The notes under the pieces are model-generated. The model was not told the DNA's origin. It saw nothing but the letters and a program-made list of their open reading frames with translations, and searched no databases. The position numbers and the translations under genes were made by a program. A stretch of DNA of 7,122 nt from a bacterium (GTDB lineage: Bacteria; Krumholzibacteriota; Krumholzibacteria; LZORAL124-64-63), in assembly GCA_016873405.1 (NCBI GenBank), contig VGXH01000090.1, positions 1 through 7,122 of the forward strand. Reading direction: 5' to 3'. The number at the start of each line of letters is the position of its first letter. Positions within the stretch are counted from its first letter, which is position 1. Of this stretch, positions 1-6,414 are shown in pieces.

Positions 1-748
1 CGGCCGGGCCCAGGAGCGCCCGGTACTCGGCATGCGTGGGCGGCAGCAGGAAGACCAGGTCGATGCCGTGCTCGCGGCACGCCGCCGCGACCTCCTCGAG
101 GCGCCGCAGCAGGACCTGCGGCCGGGTCCAGCGGCGGCAGTGGAGCTCCGCGCCGGGCCCCAGCTGGTAGCGCCAGAACTCCTCGCGCGACATCGGCGGC
201 AGCTGGTCGACGAAGGTGCGGCCGGTGACGGCGGTGGCCAGCACCAGGACGCTCGCCTTCGTCACCAGCGGGGAGAGGTAGTAGGAAAGCACGCTGCGGC
301 TGACCTGCGCGGCCGTCGGCAGGCGGTTCATGCGGTTGGCCTCGTTGTAGAGGCTGAACGGCAGGCCGATCACCACCTGCCGCAGCGTCGTCTCGGCGTT
401 CGCCAGCCAGAACGTGTCGATGGCCTCGGGCAGCGTGCCGCCGCCGCAGGCGAAGTTGAAGACGTCGGGCCGGCCCGCCGCGGCGAAGTACTCGTCGCGC
501 AGCAGTTCGGCGCGGCTGTCGCCCAGGACGATGACGGGCTGCGGGTCGCGACGATAGGCGAGGATCTTGTGGATCTGATAGTCCACGACCGAGGCGACCT
601 TGTCGCGCGGCAGCCCGGGCGCGAACCGCCCGTGCCGCCCGAACGGGTCCACCACGACGTTGAGCGCGGCCACTCCCAGCAGCAGAGCGGCCAGGGTGAC
701 GAGCAGGCGGCGCAGGTAGGCGCCGCAGGATGTCGCCGGTCGCTTCAG
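1..748 (-). CDS. SGNH/AlgX-like membrane-anchored acyltransferase or esterase partner of MBOAT (3' partial, CTG start)
   Basis: The gene runs off the left edge; 249 residues are visible. Residues about 11-33 form one hydrophobic segment after a basic start (LKRP...YLRR), a typical uncleaved N-terminal anchor placing the rest in the periplasm. Next come VVDPFG (31-36), the SGNH block-I-like motif VIVLGDSRAE (72-81, Ser78 the likely nucleophile), NFACGGGT (98-105) and LVFLLPPTHAEY (231-242). A GDSR block, a Gly-rich second block and a late PPxH are usual in SGNH proteins encoded beside MBOAT genes (AlgJ/AlgX-type and related families). By that precedent it would transfer or remove acyl groups on an exported glycan. 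The acceptor cannot be read from the sequence. Start: this frame is closed by a stop at 787-785, and no ATG, GTG or TTG lies between that stop and the membrane segment. CTG at 748-746 sits 5 bases after a perfect AGGAGG (759-754). The next GTG is codon 26, inside the membrane helix, and the first ATG is codon 140. The ribosome site overlaps the upstream stop, implying translational coupling. Confidence 0.8.
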   Translation of the reverse strand, partial: MKRPATSCGAYLRRLLVTLAALLLGVAALNVVVDPFGRHGRFAPGLPRDKVASVVDYQIHKILAYRRDPQPVIVLGDSRAELLRDEYFAAAGRPDVFNFACGGGTLPEAIDTFWLANAETTLRQVVIGLPFSLYNEANRMNRLPTAAQVSRSVLSYYLSPLVTKASVLVLATAVTGRTFVDQLPPMSREEFWRYQLGPGAELHCRRWTRPQVLLRRLEEVAAACREHGIDLVFLLPPTHAEYRALLGPA

Positions 749-753
749 GTTCG

Positions 754-759
754 CCTCCT
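754..759 (-). promoter_or_regulatory. Ribosome binding site fused to the MBOAT stop codon
   Basis: On the minus strand the MBOAT gene ends TGAGGAGG: the GA of the TGA stop (761-759) begins the Shine-Dalgarno, and AGGAGG occupies 759-754. It lies 5 bases before the CTG at 748-746. This is the strongest ribosome site in the operon and is what identifies the unusual start codon. The overlap suggests termination-reinitiation coupling between the MBOAT and its SGNH partner. Confidence 0.75.
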
Positions 760-2348
760 CAGAACCGGTAGTAGAGGAACTCCATCACGCGCGACAGCTG
801 GACGATGGCCAGGGCGCCCAGCGCGGCGACCGCCGTCGCCCAGCGCGCATCGGGGCGCCAGGCCGGCAGCCGGCGCAGCGACGGCCGCCAGATTGCCGGC
901 TCGCGCTCGGCGCCCGCCTCGCCGCGCGCGCCACTTGCGCCGCGCCCGCCGTCCCGCGGGTCCAGCGCCAGGCCGGTCCACGCGAATAGCCGTGGCGTGT
1001 CGGGCAGGTGCCGGCAGACGATCCACAGCGCGACCAGCCAGGGCGCCCCGCGCAGGCTGAACGTGCCGGCCTGCAGGCCCTCGAACCTGACCCACGGCGA
1101 CAGGAACCCCAGCGGCCCGGCCAGCCGCGCGTCCAGCACCGCGCCCTCCAACCCGACCGCCCCGCGCAGCATCGCCAGCGCTCCGTCCAGCGTCTCGGCG
1201 CGGAACAGGTCGCGCGCCACGACCACCAGCGCGAAGGTCAGCAGCGAGCCGCAGGTCACCTCCCAACGCGGCGCGGCGCGCGAAGTCAGTCGCGGCCGCA
1301 GCCGGCGCCAGGCCAGGTTGCCCAGCATCAGCAGGCCGTGCGCGAAGCCCCACAGCGCGAAGTTCCAGCCGGCGCCGTGCCAGAGCCCGCCCAGGGTCAT
1401 CACCAGCAGCAGGTTGAGCCAGTGCCGCGGCTCCCCGCGCCGGTTGCCGCCGAGGGGGATGTAGAGGTAGTCGCGAAGGAACCGCGACAGCGTCAGGTGC
1501 CAGCGCCGCCAGAAGTCGATGATGCCGGTGGCCTGGTAGGGCGCGTCGAAGTTGACGGGCAGGCGGCAGCCGAAGCACCAGGCCAGGCCCATCGCCATGT
1601 CGCAGTAGCCGGAGAAGTCGAAGTAGAGCTGGAACGTGTAGGCCAGCGCGCCGCCCCACGATTCGAAGAACGTGATGACGGCGCCGCGATCGGCGGCCTC
1701 GAACACCGGCGTCGCATAGGCGGCGACGCCGTCGGCCAGCACCGTCTTCTTGAACAGCCCCAGCAGGAACAGGCTCAGGCCCGCGGCCAGCAGTTCGCGG
1801 ACCGGAGCCGGCGGCGCCGCGGCGCGGAACTGCGGCGCCAGTTCCGGCTGCCTGACGATCGGACCGGCGATGAGCTGCGGGAAGAAGGCCACGAACAGGG
1901 CGTAGTGCAGCAGGTCGCGCTCGGCGGGCTCGCCGCGATGGACGTCGACCAGGTACGAGAGCTGCTGGAAGGTGAAGAACGAGATGGCCAGCGGCAGCAC
2001 GACGGCGACGACCTGCGCGTCGAACCCGGCCAGGCCGCGCACGGTGTCCAGCAGCAGGCCCGCGTACTTGAACCAGGCCAGCGCGGCCAGGTTCAGCGCC
2101 ACGCCGAGACCCACGAGAAGGCGGCTGCCGCGCCGCCGCTCCAGCGCCCGGCCCAGCGCGTAGTTCACAGTGATCGAGCCCACGATCAGCGCCAGGTAGC
2201 GCGGCTCCCACCAGCCGTAGTAGACGAGCGAGGCCAGCAGCAGCCAGCCCAGCGAGGCGCGCGCCCGGCCGCGCCCGCGCAGCCACCAGTACACCCCCAG
2301 TGCCACGGGCAGGAATCCGAAGATGAAGACGTGCGAGTTGAACAGCAC
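759..2348 (-). CDS. MBOAT family O-acyltransferase (AlgI-like)
   Basis: A 529-residue polytopic inner-membrane protein. It opens with MLFNSHVFIFGFLPVALGVYW, almost the family-signature N-terminus of AlgI-like proteins. Other hallmarks are LVYYGWWEPRY (41-51), AISFFTFQQLSYLVDVHRG (121-139), FFPQLIAGPIVR (155-166), YFDFSGYCDMAMG (242-254), FWRRWHLTLSRFLRDYLYIPLGG (279-301) and GGLWHGAGWNFALWG (320-334). His324 is the expected invariant MBOAT histidine and His284 the second conserved one, so the enzyme looks intact. MBOATs of this type move acyl (usually acetyl) groups across the membrane for O-acylation of an exported polysaccharide; the substrate here is not evident. The start is GTG at 2348-2346, 8 bases after the preceding gene's stop, with a G-rich AGGGGA upstream. 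Residues 464-490 are a low-complexity Gly/Ala/Arg/Glu stretch before a final hydrophobic helix (about 503-518), so the C-terminus is probably variable. The next gene is coupled through the stop codon. The length is slightly above the usual 460-520. Confidence 0.95.
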   Translation of the reverse strand: MLFNSHVFIFGFLPVALGVYWWLRGRGRARASLGWLLLASLVYYGWWEPRYLALIVGSITVNYALGRALERRRGSRLLVGLGVALNLAALAWFKYAGLLLDTVRGLAGFDAQVVAVVLPLAISFFTFQQLSYLVDVHRGEPAERDLLHYALFVAFFPQLIAGPIVRQPELAPQFRAAAPPAPVRELLAAGLSLFLLGLFKKTVLADGVAAYATPVFEAADRGAVITFFESWGGALAYTFQLYFDFSGYCDMAMGLAWCFGCRLPVNFDAPYQATGIIDFWRRWHLTLSRFLRDYLYIPLGGNRRGEPRHWLNLLLVMTLGGLWHGAGWNFALWGFAHGLLMLGNLAWRRLRPRLTSRAAPRWEVTCGSLLTFALVVVARDLFRAETLDGALAMLRGAVGLEGAVLDARLAGPLGFLSPWVRFEGLQAGTFSLRGAPWLVALWIVCRHLPDTPRLFAWTGLALDPRDGGRGASGARGEAGAEREPAIWRPSLRRLPAWRPDARWATAVAALGALAIVQLSRVMEFLYYRF

Positions 2349-2356
2349 GCGGTCCC

Positions 2357-4849
2357 CTACTCGTGCAGACGCACCAGGAACGGCAGCTCCTGGTCCAGGG
2401 GATCGGCGGCCCGCGCCTGCCGCAGCAGCGCCAGGCCGCCCTCGCGATCGCCGTCGAGAATGCGGGCCAGCGCCTCGGTCACCAGGCGCTGGCCGGCGGC
2501 GGCCACCTGCAGCCGCGCCGGGTCGGCGACGTCATCGAACGCGCCCGCCGGGTCCACGCGCGCCGCCGCCAGCAGCCGCAGGTTGCGCACCAGGTTGCCT
2601 TCGTCCAGGCAGCCGCGGGCGAAGAACTCGGTGTAGCAGCGATCATCGGTGTTGACCGGCGCCGCGGCCGTCAGGCGCGCGATGGTGTCGGCGTCCAGCA
2701 GCAGCAGCGACGCCAGGTGGTGCGGCTCGGTGTGGAACGTCAGGTCGCGCCCGAGCGCGGCGGCGCGCGCGCTCCACCGCGCGAAATCGATCCGCAGCGG
2801 CGAGGTCGTGCCCAGCAGCACGGCGTGGTACTGGCCCAGCCACACCGAGCCCTCGGGGAACTCCTCGTGGAACGTGCCGATGATCCCCAGCAGTTCGCGC
2901 TCGCCCAGCTTGTGCAGCGGCAGGTACTGCGAAAGCATGCCGCCGGGCGCCAGGCGGTCGCGACAGAGCCGGAACCACTCGCGCGTGTAGAGGGCGCCCG
3001 AGCCCAGGATCGGGTGCGTCGGGTCGCAGGAGATCAGGTCGTAGCCGCCCGGCGAGCGCTGCAGGTGCCGGCGTCCGTCACCGGCGACCAGGCGCAGGCG
3101 AGGATCCCGCGCGACGTCGCGGTTGAGGTCGCGGTAGTGGGAGGCGGCGTCGCGCAGGCCGGGCGCCAGTTCGGCGCACTCGAGTTCGACCAGGCCCGGA
3201 TGCGCCGCGATGGCCGAGGTGGTCACGCCCATGCCGAACCCGACGACCAGCGCGCGGCGCGCGTCCAGCCCGGCCAGGTACGGCAGGTGGCCCAGCAGCC
3301 GCACCGCCTTGTAGGCGTCGTAGGAGGAGCCGATGACGGCGCTGTTGTCGACGAACGAGTACCTGGTCGCCGACGGCCCGCCGCGGTCGCGCGCCACCGT
3401 GAGTGTGCCCTCGATCGACTCGCGGTAGTGCAGCAGCTCGCGCCCGAAGCGCGTGACCGAGGGCGGGACGACCGGCGCCGCCGGCGCCAGGAGGGCGAAC
3501 GCCAGCAGCACCGCCGCGGCCGCCGCCGGCGCCAGCCGGACGGGCCCGCGGCCGCCGAGCGCGCCGCGCGCCGCGAGCAGCGCCGCGGCGCCCACCAGCA
3601 GCGCCGCCAGCAGCAGCAGCGCGCGCACGGCGCCCAGCAGCGGCAGCAGCGCGAACGTCGCCAGGAGCGGCCCGGCGACCGAGCCGGCGGTGTTCACGGC
3701 CAGGCCCAGGCCGAAATCGCGGCCCACCGAGTCGCGCCCCCGCACCAGCAGCCGGCAGGCCAGCGGCAGGGCGTAGCCGGCGCAGGCGGCCGGCGGCAGC
3801 ACCACCAGCAGCGCCGCCAGCAACGGCAGGACGAGCACGCGCAGGAAGGGATCGGCCAGGGCGGTCTCGAAGGGGAACAGGAGCGCCTGCGGCAGGCGCG
3901 CGGCCAGGGCCGTGGCCGCGACGGTCAGCGCGGCGAACAGGAGCGCCGCGCGCGCGAGCGCCCGGGCGCGGTCGGCGGCCGCCGGCGGCCGGCGCGCCAG
4001 CCAGGCGCTGCCGACGAACGAGCCGGCGATCGCGGTCGCCGAGACCAGCGCGAACATGTAGCTGGTGTTGGTGAAGTAGACGCGGAACAGGCGGAACCAC
4101 AGCGCCTGCAGCGCGAGGCTGGCCAGGCCGCAGACGAACGCGACCAGCAGGACGTCGCGCCGCGCGGGCCCGGATCCGCGCGCGGCGGGGCCGGTGCGGG
4201 GCACGGCAGGCCGCGCGGCGGGCGGGTCAGCCTCCGCCGCGGCGCCGCCTCGCTCCCGGCCCGGCCCGGCCAGCAGCACCGCCACCAGCGCCAGGTCGAG
4301 CCCGCCGGCCAGCAGCACCGTGCCGCGCTGGCCGAGCGCGCCCAGCAGCACCAGTCCCGCCGCCAGCGCGCCGGCGGCGCTGCCCAGCGTCTCGACGGCG
4401 TAGAGGCGTCCCAGCGCCGCGGTCAGCGGCGTCCCGCCGGCGGTGGCCAGCCGGCCCAGGACCGGGAACACGCCGCCCATCAGAAAGGTGGGCACGAGCA
4501 GCAGGACCACCGCCGGCGTCCACTCGGCCACTGCTGGCACGGGGCCGGGCCGGGCCGCCAGCGCCCGCGCGAGTTCGTGCCCCGCCGTGCCCGTGACGCC
4601 GACGCCCAGCAGCAGCAGCGCCAGCAGGCGCTCCGGCCGCGGCGCGCCGTCGGCGCGACCGCCCCACCACCAGGCCCCGGCGCCGAGGCCCGCCATGAAC
4701 GTGCTGAGGACCGCGGTCGCCGCGGCGACCGTCGCGCCCAGCCCGAGCGACAGCTGGCGGTGCCAGGCCACCTCGAAGATCAGGAACGTGAAGCCGGACA
4801 GGCACGCGATCGGCAGCAGCAGGCGAGGGGTGCGGCGGTCGGGAATCAT
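2357..4849 (-). CDS. Fused polytopic membrane / spermidine-synthase-like protein
   Basis: 830 residues from ATG at 4849-4847. Residues about 8-460 are membrane-embedded and made of two related halves separated by a Pro/Ala/Arg-rich linker (195-232). LSGFTFLIFEVAWHRQL (17-33) matches CGLASLALQALWFRLF (240-255) in position, and YAVETLGSAAG (150-160) matches LAVNTAGSVAG (383-393). Residues about 466-745 resemble a spermidine-synthase Rossmann domain: ALVVGFGMGVTTSA (533-546, nucleotide/SAM loop), ECAELAPG (557-564), VAGDGRRHL (588-596), YDLISCDPTHP (603-613) and SGALYTREWF (617-626). The C-terminus (about 785-830) is a TPR-like helical pair. This is the family often annotated fused MFS/spermidine synthase. 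Aminopropyl transfer is not assured, because the DxxD active-site pair reads D609-P-T-H612 and the GGGDG loop reads GFGMG. An in-frame extension to 4969 is open but Pro/Arg/Ala-rich, and the likely promoter lies inside it, so I chose 4849 despite a weak ribosome site (GCGAGCG). It is the first gene of the operon with the MBOAT and SGNH genes. Confidence 0.88.
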   Translation of the reverse strand: MIPDRRTPRLLLPIACLSGFTFLIFEVAWHRQLSLGLGATVAAATAVLSTFMAGLGAGAWWWGGRADGAPRPERLLALLLLGVGVTGTAGHELARALAARPGPVPAVAEWTPAVVLLLVPTFLMGGVFPVLGRLATAGGTPLTAALGRLYAVETLGSAAGALAAGLVLLGALGQRGTVLLAGGLDLALVAVLLAGPGRERGGAAAEADPPAARPAVPRTGPAARGSGPARRDVLLVAFVCGLASLALQALWFRLFRVYFTNTSYMFALVSATAIAGSFVGSAWLARRPPAAADRARALARAALLFAALTVAATALAARLPQALLFPFETALADPFLRVLVLPLLAALLVVLPPAACAGYALPLACRLLVRGRDSVGRDFGLGLAVNTAGSVAGPLLATFALLPLLGAVRALLLLAALLVGAAALLAARGALGGRGPVRLAPAAAAAVLLAFALLAPAAPVVPPSVTRFGRELLHYRESIEGTLTVARDRGGPSATRYSFVDNSAVIGSSYDAYKAVRLLGHLPYLAGLDARRALVVGFGMGVTTSAIAAHPGLVELECAELAPGLRDAASHYRDLNRDVARDPRLRLVAGDGRRHLQRSPGGYDLISCDPTHPILGSGALYTREWFRLCRDRLAPGGMLSQYLPLHKLGERELLGIIGTFHEEFPEGSVWLGQYHAVLLGTTSPLRIDFARWSARAAALGRDLTFHTEPHHLASLLLLDADTIARLTAAAPVNTDDRCYTEFFARGCLDEGNLVRNLRLLAAARVDPAGAFDDVADPARLQVAAAGQRLVTEALARILDGDREGGLALLRQARAADPLDQELPFLVRLHE

Positions 4850-4923
4850 GACGCTCGCTGGCGCTGGCGTGGTCGCGGGTCGGGCCGGCGGGCGCGCAGG
4901 ACGCCCGCGGGCGGGGAGCCGGC

Positions 4924-4952
4924 AGCATAGCATCGGTTGCCGCGCGCGTGAA
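4924..4952 (-). promoter_or_regulatory. Candidate sigma-70-type promoter of the three-gene operon
   Basis: Read on the minus strand, TTCACG (4952-4947) and TATGCT (4929-4924) are separated by exactly 17 bases. Each matches the consensus hexamer at four of six positions. Transcription would start near 4917, giving a leader of about 70 bases before the ATG at 4849. It lies in the least GC-rich patch of the neighbourhood and downstream of the alternative upstream starts, which supports the shorter protein. This is a sequence match only. Confidence 0.4.
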
Positions 4953-5054
4953 CCTCCGTCAGCACCCACCGTGTGTGTCCCCGGTCACGGACGGCAGCAC
5001 CTCTCCCGTCCATTGTCATCGCCACAGTGAATCGCAGTTCCGGCCACGAACCCG

Positions 5055-5060
5055 AAGGAG
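5055..5060 (+). promoter_or_regulatory. Ribosome binding site of the DUF2892 gene
   Basis: AAGGAG lies 6 bases before the ATG at 5067. This good Shine-Dalgarno supports the 70-residue frame as a real gene rather than the long overlapping frame that also opens in this region. Confidence 0.75.
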
Positions 5061-5066
5061 TCCCGC

Positions 5067-5279
5067 ATGAAAGCCAACGTCGGAGGCATCGACCGCACCC
5101 TGCGCCTCGTCGCGGGAGCCGCGCTCGTCGTCTGGGCCGCGCTCGTCGTCTGGGCCGCGCTTGGGAAGGGGCCGGCCTGGGCCTGGCTCGGCATCGTGCC
5201 GCTGGCCACCGGGCTGGTCGGCTGGTGCCCGCTGTACCTGCCGTTCGGCCTGCGGACCTGCCGCGCGAAGCCGCGTTAA
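5067..5279 (+). CDS. Small YgaP-type (DUF2892) inner-membrane protein
   Basis: 70 residues, the only plus-strand gene here. The family pattern is clear: MKANVGGIDRTLRLVAGAAL at the N-terminus (N4, G6-x-x-R10, R13, G17) and the closing TGLVGWCPLYLPFGLRTC (48-65), the usual TGxxGxCPxYxxxGxxTC motif with Cys54 and Cys65. Two membrane helices are expected, about 13-32 and 38-53. The family takes its name from the membrane part of YgaP, whose other part is a rhodanese. Stand-alone copies like this one have no established function, though the paired cysteines hint at sulfur or thiol chemistry. Helix 1 contains a perfect duplication of six residues (AALVVW twice), so it is longer than usual. The gene ends on a TAA that overlaps the stop of the opposing gene. 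Confidence 0.9.
   Translation: MKANVGGIDRTLRLVAGAALVVWAALVVWAALGKGPAWAWLGIVPLATGLVGWCPLYLPFGLRTCRAKPR
5121..5156 (+). repeat. 18-bp perfect tandem duplication in the DUF2892 gene
   Basis: GCGCTCGTCGTCTGGGCC occurs at 5121-5138 and again, identically, at 5139-5156. A further GCGCT follows, and GCC precedes the first unit. It is in frame and adds residues ALVVWA to the first membrane helix. Identity at every third position indicates a recent slippage or duplication event rather than convergent codon use. Confidence 0.9.
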
Positions 5280-6358
5280 CGCGGGCGGCCGCGCCCCGGC
5301 GTGAACGCGAAGACAAGGGACGCCGTCCACTGTCCGCGGGCGGCGTCAGGCACGTGGCCCAGCCGGAAGTGGCGCCCGATGACCAGACCCCAATCGCGTC
5401 CGCGTCCGTCGCGCAACCGCGCGCCGGCGCCCAGGTGGGCCGCGGGGTAGAGTTCGCTCGCCAGGGCCAGCCCCAGGCCGCCCTGGACCCACGGCCGCCA
5501 GCCGGGTTCGGCGCGCGCCAGCCGCCCGTCGAGGCTCAACGTCACGATCGGCTCCAGCCGCGTGCGCTCGCCGCCGGACAGCGTCGGGCGCACGTCCGCC
5601 AGGCCGCCCAGCCCGTGGTAGCGCATGACCGGACCCAGCTCGAAGCCCGGCCCCGGCTTGCCCACCAGACCCGCGCCGAGAGCGACGCCGGTCATGTCGT
5701 ACGGACCGCCGGTGGCGGCCCAGCCCGCCTCGACCAGGATGCGCGTCGGGGTCCGCGGCGTTTGGGCTGCCAGGGAATCGGCGCGTGCCTGGGCCTTCGC
5801 CTCGCGAAGGCCGCGAGCGACGCGGTCGTCGGGCCAGAGCGTGTACCAGACGCTGCCCGTGGCGCCCAGCCCCCCGCCGAGAATCGCGCCGCCGGCGGCG
5901 AAGGCGGCGGCGCCGACCGCCGTGCACATGGCCACCGCGACGACATCGTTCGCTCCCTCCGTCCAGTCGGAGAGCCACAACCCCGTCGCCACGCCCAGCA
6001 AGGCGCCGAGGCCTGCCCCGAACCCGCCGCCGGCCTGGGCGCCGTGGTCGATGCCGGAACGGCGCTGCTCGAGAAGAACGATGTCCGCCGCGCGCAGGGG
6101 GACGGGCGCAGCCGGATCACCGTCGCGTTCGGGCAGCGGCGTCAGCCACAGCGTGTCGGCCTGCGCCCGCGCCAGATGGCCGGTGACCACCTCGCGCCCG
6201 AAAAGCGTCACGCGCAGCACATACCGCGGGTCCAGCCGCGGCAACAGATCATCGAGCACGTCAGGCCCGACCGCCGCCGCGCGCGCCATCGAGGGGGCGC
6301 AGGCGATGGCGAGCCCTGCGGCGGCCACAGCGAGCGCGACTCGTCTCCACCGGTTCAT
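5276..6358 (-). CDS. Exported glycine-zipper / beta-barrel-like protein, paralogue 2 (unknown function)
   Basis: 360 residues; I do not recognise a characterised family. A clear Sec signal peptide opens it: MNRWRR, a hydrophobic core at 7-19, and likely signal-peptidase cleavage after A-R-A (25-27). A Cys at 20 is preceded by AIA, a poor lipobox. Residues about 46-97 look like a small beta-rich domain (YVLRVTLFGREVVTGHL, then DTLWL, then LRAADIVLLE). Next is a glycine-zipper stretch (about 108-170) ending at the motif LWPDD (174-178). Residues 206-356 show alternating polar/hydrophobic strands with ELGPVMRYHGLGGL (240-253) and end WTASLVFAF, consistent with an outer-membrane beta-barrel. The ATG at 6358 has GAGGAA (6368-6363) 4 bases before it. 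A TTG at 6418 would place 20 non-signal residues before the signal peptide and is unlikely. The upstream neighbour is a paralogue, 56 bases away. The stop overlaps that of the convergent DUF2892 gene. Confidence 0.8.
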   Translation of the reverse strand: MNRWRRVALAVAAAGLAIACAPSMARAAAVGPDVLDDLLPRLDPRYVLRVTLFGREVVTGHLARAQADTLWLTPLPERDGDPAAPVPLRAADIVLLEQRRSGIDHGAQAGGGFGAGLGALLGVATGLWLSDWTEGANDVVAVAMCTAVGAAAFAAGGAILGGGLGATGSVWYTLWPDDRVARGLREAKAQARADSLAAQTPRTPTRILVEAGWAATGGPYDMTGVALGAGLVGKPGPGFELGPVMRYHGLGGLADVRPTLSGGERTRLEPIVTLSLDGRLARAEPGWRPWVQGGLGLALASELYPAAHLGAGARLRDGRGRDWGLVIGRHFRLGHVPDAARGQWTASLVFAFTPGRGRPR

Positions 6359-6414
6359 GCGGTTCCTCGATCCAGGGGGTGCGCTGTCGCCACCGCCGCT
6401 CGCAGGCCGTCGGT

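Larger units (their letters stand above)
4850..5066. other. Divergent intergenic region
   Basis: This 217-base spacer separates the leftward operon from the rightward small membrane gene. The left part (4850-4920) is extremely GC-rich and would be the operon's 5' leader. It contains a short direct repeat of GCTGGC near 4858-4869. A sigma-70-like promoter for the operon lies at 4924-4952. For the rightward gene I see only a TTGTCA (5013-5018) as a possible -35, with no convincing -10 at 16-18 bases from it. No riboswitch-like fold, operator palindrome or small gene could be supported. Confidence 0.6.

Noticed and set aside
32..1060. A 342-codon plus-strand frame at the left edge
   Set aside because: It is antisense to the SGNH-like gene, whose GDSR and PPTH motifs and ribosome site show the minus strand to be coding.
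745..2286. A 513-codon minus-strand frame overlapping the MBOAT
   Set aside because: It is a different frame of the same strand, Arg/Ala-rich and without hydrophobic helices; the MBOAT frame is clearly the real one.
1008..2636. A 542-codon plus-strand frame opposite the MBOAT gene
   Set aside because: Composition is rich in Arg, Gln, Ala, Val and Pro with no recognisable motif. The opposite strand carries an unmistakable MBOAT with all family motifs.
2690..4640. Repeated CAG/CAGCAG runs (for example near 2697-2709, 3598-3622 and 4608-4624)
   Set aside because: On the coding strand these are CTG/GCTG codons for Leu and Ala in hydrophobic helices or helical segments. They are short, interrupted and explained by codon bias, so they are not called as microsatellites.
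2363..4930. An 855-codon open frame on the plus strand
   Set aside because: It lies opposite the 830-residue membrane/synthase gene and encodes a Gln/Arg/Gly/Ala-rich chain with no domain or helix pattern. This is the usual antisense shadow of a very GC-rich gene.
5013..5041. Promoter for the DUF2892 gene starting from TTGTCA
   Set aside because: The -35-like hexamer has no acceptable -10 sequence at 16-18 bases, so it was not listed as a promoter.
6296..6305. Lipoprotein signal (Cys20) in the envelope protein
   Set aside because: The residues before the Cys are AIA rather than an L-[AST]-[GA] lipobox, and a good A-R-A signal-peptidase I site follows. A lipoprotein is possible but not supported.
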